In this document: positions 22,922 to 31,650 of the stretch, piece after piece | How the letters are laid out: each line of letters opens with the position of its first letter | Position numbering within the stretch: the first letter of the stretch is position 1 | From: Spirochaetota bacterium | GTDB lineage: Bacteria > Spirochaetota > Spirochaetia > Treponematales > UBA12059 | Assembly (NCBI GenBank): GCA_018816345.1 | Contig: JAHIWG010000089.1 | Span: 1 to 52,553, forward strand | Direction of reading: 5' to 3' | DNA length: 52,553 bases | Notes under the pieces: model-generated | What the model saw: only the letters and a program-made list of their open reading frames with translations | Databases searched by the model: none | Told to the model about the DNA's origin: nothing | Translations under genes and position numbers: made by a program

Positions 22922-25156
22922 CTAACGGTAGAGGTCCCCGAGGGCCTCCCTAAGGACCTTCGCTGCCTCCTTGTGCCCCCCGAGCTCCGCCATCATGAGG
23001 GCGTCGTCGCCGTTCCAGTCCGTGAGGCGGGGATTCGCCCCGTACTCGAGGAGGAGGCGAAGCGCTTCGGCCTTGCCTGCGCGGGCGGCTCGCATCAGGG
23101 CCGTCTCTCCCCTTTTTTCCTGCGGGAAATTGCCCTTGCCGTTAGGGAATATGGTCATCCTGGCGTCCGGCTTGGCGCCTGCCTCGAGGAGGATCCGCAT
23201 GATGGCGGTATCCCCGCTCTCCGCCATGATGGCGAGCGCGGTGGTGCCGTAATAGGAGGTCAGCTCCAGATCCGCGCCCATCGAGACGAGATACTTCACC
23301 GCCGCCGCCTGCCCGTTCATGCAAGCCGCCGCGAGGGGGCTGTAATGCCCGAACCCCGTATTGATCCAGTCCCCCGGCTTCGGGTTGACCTTCGCGCCTT
23401 TCGATATGAGGTACTCCATCGACGAGACGTTGCCCGCGTTAGCCGCGAAGCCTAGAGGAGTGCTCTCGTAGTTCCAAATGAGAACATAGACGTCGCGGTC
23501 GAGCTTCGCCCCCGCCCCGAGTACGTAGTCGATGATCTTCCGGTTCCCGCCCACCGCCGCCGCGTTGATGGCTACCTCGAGCCCGTCGGCCTTCAGTGGC
23601 CCGTACACGCCGAGGCACGCGAAATAGCGCCTCTCGTCGCCCGACCGCGCGAAGGCGTCGGCGACCCTGAGCATGGTGCCGGCCTCGCCCCGAATTCCCG
23701 CGTCGTAGAGATCGGCCAGGATACCCCCGGGAGCCATTACGGCCATGCGGAGGGCCTCGTCCTGGTCGCGCGCGGGGATGAGGGCGACCTGCGCGGCGAG
23801 TCGCGCCATTACGCTCCTGGACTCGTTATACCGCATTATCGCCGCCGGGGTATGCTCTTTCTCCATCAGTTCGTATCGCCTGGCGGCGAGGAGCACGGAG
23901 AGGGCGAGCGGTCGGAAGGCCTCGTCTCCCTCGTACAGCGCCGCGAGCTCCGATAGATAGGACTCCAGGGTCGCCGGCATCGAGACGCGGACGGAGACGA
24001 GCAGGAGCTCCCGCTTCAGGTCGAGGAGGCCTCGGTCCGGCGCCTTGGCGCCCGCGTCCTTGAGCGCCGCGACGATTTCGTCTCGCTCGCCGTAGAACGC
24101 CATGGTCATCGCCGAGTTGCCTTTCTCGTTCCTCGTATCCGCGCGGGCGCCGGCGGACAGCAGGAATTTGACCATCTCGGTACGGCCGTGCTCGGCGGCG
24201 AGCATGAGGGCGGTACGCGAGCCGAAGGAGCCCGACGAATACCAGCTGTAGGCCCCTCCCGTCCGCGCGAAGCCTTCCTTCATGGGCATATAGATATAGT
24301 CGCCCGAGAGCTGCTCGAGCTTCGCGCCTGCGCCGACGAGGAGGCGGGCGGAGGCCACGTCGCCCGATATGGCCGCCGCCATGAGGGGGCTCAGCCTGCT
24401 GTCCTCGTCGACGAAATCCGCATCGGCCCCCGCGTCGAGCAGGGCCTTCACCATCGCCGACTGGCCGTAGGCCGCCGCGGCCCATAAGGCCGAGGTCGGC
24501 GTTCCGAAGCTTGCCCCTCCCGCGCCGTTCGGGTCCGCCTTGAGCCCTAGGAAAGAGCGGAGCAGGTCGGCGTCGCGCGCGGCGACGGCCCAGTGCAGGA
24601 TGTCGGCCGGAGGCTTCCAGCCTTTAACCGGGGCCTTCAGGTAGAGGCCGAGGCAGGAAGGATCGCCCGAAAGGGCGAGGAAAGGATAGCTCAGGGTCCC
24701 TACCCTGCAGCCCTGCCCGACTAGGAACGCCGCCATATCCGGCCTGCGCGCTATCGCCGCCCTGGCCAGGGCCATCTCCTTATCGGCGTCCGTATAGAAA
24801 CCCGTGCCTAGGAGGGCCGCGACGAGGGCCTCGCCGCCTCGTTCCGCGGCGAGGCTGAGCGGCGTCGGGCCCCAAAGCCTACGGGTCGCGGAGCTCGCCG
24901 GGTCCGCGTCGGGATCGAGCCTGATGTCCTCCGCCTCCCGCCTTTCCTCGAGCCCGGTCCCTGCCTCGACCAGGGCGAGGGCGGTCGGCCAATCCTCCAG
25001 CACGATCGCCCTGGTGAGGCGGGGCGCGGTCGAGACGCTCCCCGGCTCGAAATGGAGCGCCGGCGAGGAGGCGCACGAGGCGAGAAAGGCCTCTATGGCG
25101 AGGGCGCCCATGACGAGCGCGACGATGGCCCGGGATCCGCGAATCGGCTTGCTCAT
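22922..25156 (-). CDS. large ankyrin-repeat lipoprotein
   Basis: A 744-residue protein with a signal peptide and lipobox LASC (C28), so it is predicted to be anchored in a membrane and exposed outside the cytoplasm. Ankyrin repeats run along most of the length. Clear examples are TPLSLAAERGGEALVAALL near 110, SALWAAAAYGQSAMVKALLDAGADADFVD, TALMLAAEHGRTEMVKFLLSAGARADTRN, SPLAAACMNGQAAAVKYLVSMGADLE and TALMRAARAGKAEALRLLLEYGANPRLTD near the end. Between roughly residues 385 and 510 a helical, repeat-poor stretch interrupts them. The repeats bind other proteins; partners are unknown. AAAGGAGG precedes the ATG at 25156. It is followed on the same strand by the XRE gene, with a 340-bp gap. Confidence 0.88.
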   Translation of the reverse strand: MSKPIRGSRAIVALVMGALAIEAFLASCASSPALHFEPGSVSTAPRLTRAIVLEDWPTALALVEAGTGLEERREAEDIRLDPDADPASSATRRLWGPTPLSLAAERGGEALVAALLGTGFYTDADKEMALARAAIARRPDMAAFLVGQGCRVGTLSYPFLALSGDPSCLGLYLKAPVKGWKPPADILHWAVAARDADLLRSFLGLKADPNGAGGASFGTPTSALWAAAAYGQSAMVKALLDAGADADFVDEDSRLSPLMAAAISGDVASARLLVGAGAKLEQLSGDYIYMPMKEGFARTGGAYSWYSSGSFGSRTALMLAAEHGRTEMVKFLLSAGARADTRNEKGNSAMTMAFYGERDEIVAALKDAGAKAPDRGLLDLKRELLLVSVRVSMPATLESYLSELAALYEGDEAFRPLALSVLLAARRYELMEKEHTPAAIMRYNESRSVMARLAAQVALIPARDQDEALRMAVMAPGGILADLYDAGIRGEAGTMLRVADAFARSGDERRYFACLGVYGPLKADGLEVAINAAAVGGNRKIIDYVLGAGAKLDRDVYVLIWNYESTPLGFAANAGNVSSMEYLISKGAKVNPKPGDWINTGFGHYSPLAAACMNGQAAAVKYLVSMGADLELTSYYGTTALAIMAESGDTAIMRILLEAGAKPDARMTIFPNGKGNFPQEKRGETALMRAARAGKAEALRLLLEYGANPRLTDWNGDDALMMAELGGHKEAAKVLREALGDLYR

Positions 25157-25530
25157 GACTGCCTCCTTTACAAGATGGCAGGGACTACCGGCGGGAAGGG
25201 CGGGTAGGATATTCGCATCGGCAGGTAAACGGCAGGACGCCGGGAAACGCGGCCTCGCCCGCGATCCTAGGCCGCCGGCTACTCGAGCGACCGTTCCTAC
25301 TCGATCGCGACGATACGGTTATTCGAAAGCATTAATCTAGTTATGTTTTACTGTCAAGTTTTATACAACAAGCTGGGTTGAAGGAACATGACGGGGAGAA
25401 TGCGGAGCGGATTAAGGCTACCGGGCTGAGTCGCGATAGCTAACGTAAAATACTGGCGCGCTTCGATGGGCCTTCGGCTTACGCTCCTCGCGTTCGCGGC
25501 CCGCTTCTCCGGCCCGCCTCGCTCGCTTCC

Positions 25531-25667
25531 GGCGCCATCCCTGGCGCCTGCTCGCCGCTATCGCGGCGGGCTCGCTCGATACCGCGCTTCGCGCGGCGCC
25601 GCGAGGAAGTCCATCGGAAGGGTTCGCCTTCGGCGAACGGCGATACGAATCCGTCCCTGCGGGACGG
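25531..25667. repeat. cluster of five perfect short hairpins
   Basis: Five back-to-back inverted repeats with three- or four-base loops: 25531-25548 (7-bp stem), 25553-25568 (6 bp), 25582-25596 (6 bp), 25622-25638 (7 bp) and 25651-25667 (7 bp). They lie downstream of tRNA-Ala on its strand, in the 25157-25788 gap. The rest of that gap holds an AT-rich spot at 25318-25370 and no supported gene. The stems differ in sequence, so this is not a simple tandem repeat. Confidence 0.6.
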
Positions 25668-25724
25668 TTGCCGAGTTGAAACGATTGTAGTGCGCGCTTC
25701 GCTATGCGCTCGCGACGTCGCTCC

Positions 25725-25745
25725 GGTTCGTATCCCCTATTCTCC
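25725..25745 (+). repeat. inverted copy of the 3' end of tRNA-Ala
   Basis: These 21 bases match the T-arm and acceptor 3' strand of the neighbouring tRNA-Ala gene in 20 positions (GGTTCG, then T for A, then ATCCCCTATTCTCC), but on the opposite strand. With 25790-25810 they form an inverted pair around the tRNA terminator. Such tRNA 3' fragments are often left by site-specific integration. Confidence 0.6.
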
Positions 25746-25750
25746 TTATC

Positions 25751-25788
25751 GAAAAGAAAAGCCGTCCTGGCGGACGGCTTTTCTTTTC
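25751..25788 (-). terminator. terminator of tRNA-Ala
   Basis: A perfect 17-bp stem (25751-25767 with 25772-25788) with loop TGGC starts one base after the discriminator of the tRNA. The descending arm is T-rich on the minus strand. Confidence 0.88.
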
Positions 25789-25861
25789 TGGAGAATAGGG
25801 GATTCGAACCCCTGACCTATAGATTGCGAACCTATCGCTCTACCAACTGAGCTAATTCCCC
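25789..25861 (-). tRNA. tRNA-Ala (CGC)
   Basis: A 73-base cloverleaf on the minus strand. The acceptor stem GGGGAAT pairs with ATTCTCC and includes the G3-U70 wobble that identifies alanine tRNAs. The D-arm is GCTC-AGTTGGTA-GAGC. The anticodon loop TTCGCAA gives anticodon CGC, reading GCG. The T-arm is AGGGG-TTCGAAT-CCCCT and the discriminator is A. CCA is not encoded. A promoter lies just upstream and a 17-bp terminator just downstream, so it is a single-gene transcript. Confidence 0.95.
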
Positions 25862-25875
25862 TCTCGGACCTGCAG

Positions 25876-25904
25876 AATATATAGAATGAGCGTATTTAAA
25901 TCAA
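25876..25904 (-). promoter_or_regulatory. promoter of tRNA-Ala
   Basis: On the minus strand TTGATT (25904-25899), a 17-bp spacer and TATATT (25881-25876) end 14 bases before the first base of the mature tRNA. Confidence 0.65.
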
Positions 25905-25999
25905 GCGGTAGCGAACGCGCGTTAGCATGGGAGAACGGCCTGCGTAGCGCTATAGTTACTGGTGCGGGCGCGTCGCGAGCGCGCCCGCGAGGAGTCCAT

Positions 26000-26521
26000 A
26001 TGAGAAGAATAGGGCTACTGGCGCTTTTAACCTTCGCCGCGGCGAGCTTCGCGGCCGCCGACGGTCCGCGCTACGTGTTCGAGATACGGGAGCGGTCGGC
26101 CGCGACGAGCGATCCGTGGTCGATGAACATGGGCATCGCCGCCGAGGCCGCGAGGCTCTACGCTCCCGTCTCGTTCGCCAAGTCGGGAGGCAAGGTGTCC
26201 CTGACGCTCGAGGCGTCGATGTCGTTCTCCGTCGGCAAGAGCTCGGACCTGGAGCGCTCCGGCGAGCGGATCCTCGTGAGGCACGAGGTTACCGTCCAGG
26301 GGACGGCCCCGCTTCCCAAGGCCGATAGGCGATCCACCCTCAGGTTCAGCCTTTCCGACATAGTGAAGCGAGGCGGTTCGTACTCGGACTCTCCGCTGAT
26401 GTACGCGCTTAGGAAGGCCATAGACGGAGTCTCCTACAAGACGGGCCGGGCTTGGATAGAGTCGGCCGAGTACGACGGCAAGGGACGCTTCGTCATAGTC
26501 GTCGGGATATCCAGGCGCTAG
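26000..26521 (+). CDS. exported protein of unknown function
   Basis: A 173-residue protein with a cleavable signal peptide (MRRIGLLALLTFAAASFAAADG). The mature part has alternating beta-like segments: GPRYVFEIRERS, GGKVSLTLEASMSFSVGKSSD, RILVRHEVTVQGTAPLP and a C-terminal YDGKGRFVIVVGISRR. No family is recognised. It is probably periplasmic. The ATG at 26000 is chosen because a signal peptide begins there and GAGGAG is six bases upstream; a 9-bp GC hairpin (25964-25988) ends directly before that ribosome site and could limit translation. The upstream part of the open frame has no domain. Confidence 0.75.
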   Translation: MRRIGLLALLTFAAASFAAADGPRYVFEIRERSAATSDPWSMNMGIAAEAARLYAPVSFAKSGGKVSLTLEASMSFSVGKSSDLERSGERILVRHEVTVQGTAPLPKADRRSTLRFSLSDIVKRGGSYSDSPLMYALRKAIDGVSYKTGRAWIESAEYDGKGRFVIVVGISRR

Positions 26522-26597
26522 GGCGAGAGCCTCATAGGCGATAGGCTAGCTTTGTCTGAGGCGAGAAATCATGTATATTCGAACGCGGAGGTAGCCC

Positions 26598-27011
26598 ATG
26601 CATGAGATTTCTTGCGCCTGGAAGGGCGATATGGCGTTCGCGGCCGAGGTTAACGGTCATACTATCGTATTAGACGCCGACGAGGCGTTCGGCGGTAAGG
26701 ACGAGGGGCCGAGGCCCAAGCCGCTGATACTGGCCTCGCTGGCGGGATGCTCGGGCATGGACGTCGTCTCGATCCTCAAGAAGATGCGCGAGCCGGTCAG
26801 CTGGTTCAATATGAGGGTGCAAGGAGAGCTGTCGGAAGAGCATCCCAAGTCTTATACGAGCGTACGGATCATATACGAGTTCAAGGCTTCCGACGGGCTC
26901 AAGGACGAGAACGTCAGGAAGGCGGTAGAGCTGTCCCAGGAGCGATACTGCGGCGTCAACGCCCTTCTAAGGAAGGCGATCCCGGTGGAGTTCGAGATCG
27001 CCTACCTATAG
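26598..27011 (+). CDS. OsmC-family peroxiredoxin-like protein
   Basis: A 137-residue cytosolic protein of the OsmC/Ohr family, which reduces organic hydroperoxides with a cysteine pair. The two expected cysteines are present: C51 in ASLAGCSGMDVVSILKKMR and C118 in QERYCGVNALLRK. The N-terminal VNGHTIVLDADEAFGG and central beta segments fit the YhfA-like branch more than Ohr. The normal substrate is unknown. GGAGG lies seven bases before the first ATG; a second ATG four bases later is out of frame. It is convergent with the GPH transporter gene, 32 bp apart. Confidence 0.92.
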   Translation: MHEISCAWKGDMAFAAEVNGHTIVLDADEAFGGKDEGPRPKPLILASLAGCSGMDVVSILKKMREPVSWFNMRVQGELSEEHPKSYTSVRIIYEFKASDGLKDENVRKAVELSQERYCGVNALLRKAIPVEFEIAYL

Positions 27012-27043
27012 GCCGATACCGGCCGCTTAGGCCGCTTTAGCCG

Positions 27044-28738
27044 CTACCGGCCGGCCGGCCTCAGGCTGTCGTAGGGCATGCCGGCGAGCAGCTCGCATAC
27101 GCGCCTCGCTTCGGCGCTGGCGTCGGCCTTGAGGCCGCCCGCGTTCAGCCTGTCTATCTCGGCCTTCATCGTCCTGTGGTTCGCGGGTCCTAGCCGCATG
27201 CGCAGCGACGAGATTATGCCTAGAGCGAGCAGGGCGAGAGGCAGGAAGGCGAACAGCGCGCGGATCTTCCCCGCCGTGCCGTCGGGCTGGACAACGGAGA
27301 CGGTCGTCCTGGAAGCGCCCGAGCCCTTATAGCCCGCGGCGTCGAGGGCCCGACGGACGGCGCGCCTGTCGTCGTCGGTCAGGCGGGGGTCGAGGACCAG
27401 CTGGCCGCTGCCGTCGTCCGCGTAGGCCCGCGCTAGCGCGGAGGCGTCGGCGGGCGCCGCGGCCGCGACGCGCGGGACTATGACGCCGGACATGTCGTCG
27501 GCGCTCAGGCGAGCAGGCACGGGGCCGAGGTAGCCTATGGCGGCCAGTATGACGCCTAGCACGGGAAGCACCAGGGCGCCCTGGATAAGCTTGCGTATCA
27601 GGGTCATGGCCCCCGCGTAGGTGCCGGCTCGCTTCTTTCCCGTTATCAGCTCGTCGACGTCGACGACGAACGGCAGGAGCTGGAAGGGCACGAGCACCGC
27701 GGCGGACTGGCCGAGGCCCGCCAGGACGCAATTGAGGACCAAGAATACGACGGGCGTCTCGGGGGTATGCAGGTACATCGCGGCCATGGCGACCAGCATG
27801 ATCGACAGGCCTATGCGGTACGCGAAGGCGTGGCCCTTCCTGTTGGCGATCGCTATGTAGACGGGCAGGGCCGCGATCTGCGGCACGAGTATGGCGCCCA
27901 TGGCGACCATGAGGAAGCCTGGCCTCCCCAGGTAATCGGCCAGGTAGAACTTGAGCCAGCCCATGAGGACGTCCATGGTAGCGTAGGCGAAGATATACAT
28001 CGCTATATGCACGCGGAAGCTGCCGTTCCTGAAAATCGTGGCGAAGTTGGAGACGAAGCCCTCCGAACGGCCGGACGCGGCCTTCGGGGCTCGCTCGGGG
28101 ACGGGGCCTTCCCAGGTACCCAGGTACACGACTATCCAAGGGGCCGCGAACAGGGCGCCGAAGACGAGGCCCATCGCGAGGTGCCCCGCCCTGGGATCGG
28201 GGAAGGCGTTGATGAGGACCTGCGGCACGGTGCCCGAGATAAGGGCCGCGAGCATCGAGAAGAACATGCGGAAGCCGGTTAGCTTGTTTCGGTCCTTGAA
28301 TTCCGACGCCATCTCCGCGGATAGCGCCCCGTAGGGCACAAGGACCATGGTGCTGACCGTATAGAAGAACACGTACGCGAGGAAGTAGTACGCGAACAGG
28401 CCGAGGTCGGTAGAGGCGCGGACGGGCACCCATATGAGCGCCACCGAGGCGAAGATAGGCGCGATGCCGACTAGGAACCATACGCGACGGCGACCGAAGC
28501 GGCTCTTCGTACGATCGGAGATGAATCCCATCAGCGGGTCGGAGACAGCGTCCCAAATCTTGCCGAGCCCGGGGATGAGGCCCGCGAGTATTGGGCTCAT
28601 GCCGACGACGGCAACGAGGTAGTACATCGCGAAGGTACTTACGAGGAGGAAGGCTCCTCCGCCGTAGAGGTCGCCCAATCCGTAGGCGACGCAGTTGCGC
28701 GTCCTCAGGGCCCGTTCCCCTCTCGTTATTCCATCCAT
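27044..28738 (-). CDS. GPH-family sugar:cation symporter with an inserted loop
   Basis: A 564-residue, 12-helix transporter of the glycoside-pentoside-hexuronide family (MelB type). Signatures: YGLGDLYGGGAF in helix 1, AVSDPLMGFISDRTKSRFGRRR after helix 2 and VPYGALSAEMASEFKDRNKLTGFR between helices 4 and 5. It ends in the usual HRTMKAEIDRLN tail. Members are usually about 450-480 residues; here an extra segment of about 85 residues (405-490), rich in Asp and Ala, lies between the last two helices, predicted outside. YihO and YihP beside E. coli yihQ are GPH proteins too, so import of sulfoquinovose or its glyceryl glycoside is the best guess. It lies 31 bp after the sulfoquinovosidase gene. 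Confidence 0.9.
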   Translation of the reverse strand: MDGITRGERALRTRNCVAYGLGDLYGGGAFLLVSTFAMYYLVAVVGMSPILAGLIPGLGKIWDAVSDPLMGFISDRTKSRFGRRRVWFLVGIAPIFASVALIWVPVRASTDLGLFAYYFLAYVFFYTVSTMVLVPYGALSAEMASEFKDRNKLTGFRMFFSMLAALISGTVPQVLINAFPDPRAGHLAMGLVFGALFAAPWIVVYLGTWEGPVPERAPKAASGRSEGFVSNFATIFRNGSFRVHIAMYIFAYATMDVLMGWLKFYLADYLGRPGFLMVAMGAILVPQIAALPVYIAIANRKGHAFAYRIGLSIMLVAMAAMYLHTPETPVVFLVLNCVLAGLGQSAAVLVPFQLLPFVVDVDELITGKKRAGTYAGAMTLIRKLIQGALVLPVLGVILAAIGYLGPVPARLSADDMSGVIVPRVAAAAPADASALARAYADDGSGQLVLDPRLTDDDRRAVRRALDAAGYKGSGASRTTVSVVQPDGTAGKIRALFAFLPLALLALGIISSLRMRLGPANHRTMKAEIDRLNAGGLKADASAEARRVCELLAGMPYDSLRPAGR

Positions 28739-28769
28739 GCCGGGATTCCTTTCAGTATGTATGCTCGCG

Positions 28770-30809
28770 CTATAGATCGGCCGCTCGCGGGAGCCCCGAG
28801 AACAGCGTAGCCCAGTCCGAGCCTGAGCGCCAGAAAACCGGCGGCTCCCCCATCGGAGCGCTCAAGGCGTAGCGGCCTCCGCCGTATCGCGTCCCCGTCC
28901 ATAGGTGCACCCACTCCTCGCCTCCCGGGAGGTAGACGGGGCGCGTCACGGCCCCTTCCTCCATGACCGGGGCCACGAGCAGGTCGCGGCCGAGCAGGTA
29001 CTGGTCCTTGATGCGGAACGAGGCGGGGTCAGACTCGTAGTGGAAGAAGAGCGGCCGCATGGCGGCGACTCCCTCGCGGGCGTTCTGGGCCAGGACCGCC
29101 TTGCGGTACGGCTTCAGGGCGACGAAGAGCCGGCCCAGCCTGGCGAGGGCGTCCAGCGTCGCGTCGTCCGAGTCGAACTGCCAGTTATCGCCGGGCCTAT
29201 TGCCCTCGTGGCTGCGCATCATCGGCGTGAAGGCGGAGAACTCGGCCCAACGCAACAGCAATTCCTTCGTGCGCCGCATGCCGAAGAGCGTCGTGTAGCC
29301 GCCTATGTCGCTATGGTGCACGCCGTGGCCGCAGACCGCAAGGGACAAGGCCGCGGTGAGGGCCGACGGGAGCCCGTCGTCCTCGGACCAGTCGACGTTC
29401 TGGTCGCCGGCCCACATGTTGGGGCACCAGCGCTGGCTGCCCGCGGCTCCGGCGCGCATGAAGTAGACTATCTCGTCGGCCTCGCCCGCCTCGGCGACCG
29501 CCTCGTGGCAGAGCCGGGCCCAGGCCGCGGGCCACGGGTTGTGGGCCAGCATCGCGGGCGTCCCGTCGAAGAGGACCGCGTCGGTAGGCAGGTACTCGCC
29601 GAAGTCGGCCATCCACCCGGAGAGCCCGAAGTCGACGAGGTTCTTCCTTATTACCGACTTGTACCACTCGAAGGCCGCGGGGTTGGTAAGATCGACTATG
29701 CCCGCATCGAACTCGCCGAAATCGACGCGATAGTCGTCGCCTTTACGGTCCTTGGCCAGGAATCCGCGGGAGGCCGCTTCCTCGAAGAGCGGCTTCCCCG
29801 CCGCGACGTACGGGTTGGCGTAACCCAGGAACCGAACGCCCTCGTCGCGCCACCGGCGCATCGCCGCGGGGAGTCCCGGGTAGCGCTCCTCGTCCCATTC
29901 CCAGTTCCAGCGCAGCCTCTGGCCGAAGCCGGTCATATTGATGCCTTCCCAATCCTGGGCCCAGATGCCGGCGACGGGCACGCCCCGGGCCTTCGCCCGC
30001 CTGAGCCTACGCTCGCAGACGGCCGTGCCTCCCTGCATGCCCAGGACTATCCCGTCGTGGGTCCAGTCGGGGGGCTCGGGCTGACGGCCCAGCAAGGCGG
30101 AGACGCCCTTGGCCAGGTCGAGCATGGATCCCCCGACGCCGAAGAAGATACGCTTCGGCAGGGCCCAGAACTCCAGCTCGTGGAAGTCAGTATCGCGGAA
30201 GTCGAGGGCCGCGTACGCGGGGCAGTCGGCGTGCATCCAGTAACGCCGGCTCGAGGCGAAGGTGGCCTGGGGGAAGAAAGTCCACCAGTAGTCGCCCCCG
30301 GCCTTGTCGGCCACGTCGGCCTCCCAGGTGACGCGGGTGCGCTTATTGCGGCCGACGCCCTGCTCGCTCGTCCACAGCGGGAAGCGCCTGCCCCGGAGGT
30401 CCAGGTGGGAGAACTGCTCCCCTCCTCCGAAGACGGACTCGCCGGGCTCGGCCGGCAGGCGGAACCAAAACCGATTGGGCTCGGCCCCGCGGGGACCGTC
30501 GCCGGCGGCCGGGGAGAGCGTCGGCTCTACGGATAGCCGGCCGTCCTCCTCCCCGAGGGCGATATCGAGACGGTACCGGCCGCCGAAGAGGCTTATACGC
30601 TGGCGCGGGCCGGATTCGTCTATCTCGAACTCGGCGAGGCCGACGCGCTCCGAGAGCCTGTCCTGGATATCGAAGTTGCCGCGGTACATCTCGACGAGCT
30701 CCGAGCCGCGGCCGACGTAGGCCATGGGCGCGCCGGGCGCGTGCCCGAGGAGAGGCGTCCCGTTATACAGGACGGAGAACCCGTCGCTTCGCCGCTCTAT
30801 AGTGATCAT
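28770..30809 (-). CDS. yihQ: GH31 sulfoquinovosidase
   Basis: A 679-residue glycoside hydrolase with a GH31 barrel very like E. coli YihQ, including the stretches WMADFGEYLPTD, WAGDQNVDWS and HHSDIGGYTTLF. The catalytic nucleophile is D402 and the acid/base D469. The five residues that hold the sulfonate in YihQ (Q262, Q288, R301, W304, Y508) correspond to Q259, Q285, R298, W301 and Y505, so the full QQRWY motif is present. It should cleave alpha-sulfoquinovosides such as sulfoquinovosyl glycerol from plant and algal sulfolipid. No signal peptide is seen, so it acts in the cytosol after uptake. It sits between the ABC importer genes (7-bp gap) and a GPH symporter gene. Confidence 0.93.
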   Translation of the reverse strand: MITIERRSDGFSVLYNGTPLLGHAPGAPMAYVGRGSELVEMYRGNFDIQDRLSERVGLAEFEIDESGPRQRISLFGGRYRLDIALGEEDGRLSVEPTLSPAAGDGPRGAEPNRFWFRLPAEPGESVFGGGEQFSHLDLRGRRFPLWTSEQGVGRNKRTRVTWEADVADKAGGDYWWTFFPQATFASSRRYWMHADCPAYAALDFRDTDFHELEFWALPKRIFFGVGGSMLDLAKGVSALLGRQPEPPDWTHDGIVLGMQGGTAVCERRLRRAKARGVPVAGIWAQDWEGINMTGFGQRLRWNWEWDEERYPGLPAAMRRWRDEGVRFLGYANPYVAAGKPLFEEAASRGFLAKDRKGDDYRVDFGEFDAGIVDLTNPAAFEWYKSVIRKNLVDFGLSGWMADFGEYLPTDAVLFDGTPAMLAHNPWPAAWARLCHEAVAEAGEADEIVYFMRAGAAGSQRWCPNMWAGDQNVDWSEDDGLPSALTAALSLAVCGHGVHHSDIGGYTTLFGMRRTKELLLRWAEFSAFTPMMRSHEGNRPGDNWQFDSDDATLDALARLGRLFVALKPYRKAVLAQNAREGVAAMRPLFFHYESDPASFRIKDQYLLGRDLLVAPVMEEGAVTRPVYLPGGEEWVHLWTGTRYGGGRYALSAPMGEPPVFWRSGSDWATLFSGLPRAADL

Positions 30810-30816
30810 CGGGGAC

Positions 30817-31650
30817 CTATCCTTTTACGCCGCCGGCGGCCACGCCGCGGATGAGGAATTTCTGCATCGCCAGGGTGAAGACGAACACGGGCGTCAGCAT
30901 GACGGTGCTGGCGGCGCACATCTGGCCCCAGGTAAGGGTATCCCCGCCTATGAGGCTGGAGATGGCTACCGGCGCCGTCCTCGCCTTGACTCCGGTGAGT
31001 ATCAGGGCGTAGAGGAACTCGTTCCAGCTGTTGATGAAGGCGAACACGGCCGCGACCACGAGGCCCGGCGCCACGAGCGGCAGGAACACCAGGCGGAATA
31101 GCGCCCAGCGCGTGCATCCGTCCACCATGGCCGCCTCCTCGTAGCTCTTGTCGACGGCGGTGAAGAAGGGAATGAGCATCCAGATCACGTACGGCACGTT
31201 GAAGCTGGAATGGGCCAGCGTTATGCCGAAGACCGTATCGCGCAGCCCCACCTGCCTGAACATCATGTAGAGGGCGACGACGAGCGACATCTGGGGCAGC
31301 ATGCGGAACACGAGGAAGCTGTACGCGAGGGCGTTGCGCCCCCGGAACTTGAAGCGCGATATTCCGTAGGCCGCCATGGCCCCTACCCCGACGGAGAGGG
31401 CGGTGGAAAAGAGGCCCACGACTATGGAATTGCCCATCGCCCTCATCATCTGGCTATTCTTGAAGACGAGCGCGTAGCTGTCCAGGGTCAGCTGGCTGAG
31501 GGCGAATTTCTGCCCGGAGAGGATGACGATATCGCGGCGGAATCCGTTGAGCAGCGTTATGAAGATGGGGTACAGCTCTATGAGCAATAGGAGCGCGGCG
31601 AAGAGCATCACCGCCCCGGTGATGGTCTTGCGCCTATTCGCCATCGTCAT
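30817..31650 (-). CDS. CUT1 sugar ABC transporter permease (MalG-like)
   Basis: A 277-residue inner-membrane permease with six predicted helices. The EAA loop that touches the ATPase reads YEEAAMVDGCTRWALFRLVFLPL, followed by FINSWNEFLYALIL, both typical of MalG/UgpE-type proteins. The start at 31650 forms an ATGA overlap with the stop of the upstream permease, with AAGGGGG in front. No ATPase gene lies in this cluster; a shared MsmK/UgpC-type ATPase encoded elsewhere is likely. With its neighbours it would import a sugar, inferred to be a sulfoquinovoside. Confidence 0.92.
   Translation of the reverse strand: MTMANRRKTITGAVMLFAALLLLIELYPIFITLLNGFRRDIVILSGQKFALSQLTLDSYALVFKNSQMMRAMGNSIVVGLFSTALSVGVGAMAAYGISRFKFRGRNALAYSFLVFRMLPQMSLVVALYMMFRQVGLRDTVFGITLAHSSFNVPYVIWMLIPFFTAVDKSYEEAAMVDGCTRWALFRLVFLPLVAPGLVVAAVFAFINSWNEFLYALILTGVKARTAPVAISSLIGGDTLTWGQMCAASTVMLTPVFVFTLAMQKFLIRGVAAGGVKG

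Noticed and set aside
25486-25690. Plus-strand frame of 74 residues in the hairpin-rich gap
   Set aside because: It consists of palindrome-derived Arg/Ala/Ser runs and has no ribosome binding site.
28905-30536. A 543-residue plus-strand frame opposite the GH31 gene
   Set aside because: Antisense shadow caused by GC-rich codons; its translation is low-complexity with no domain, while the other strand encodes an intact enzyme.
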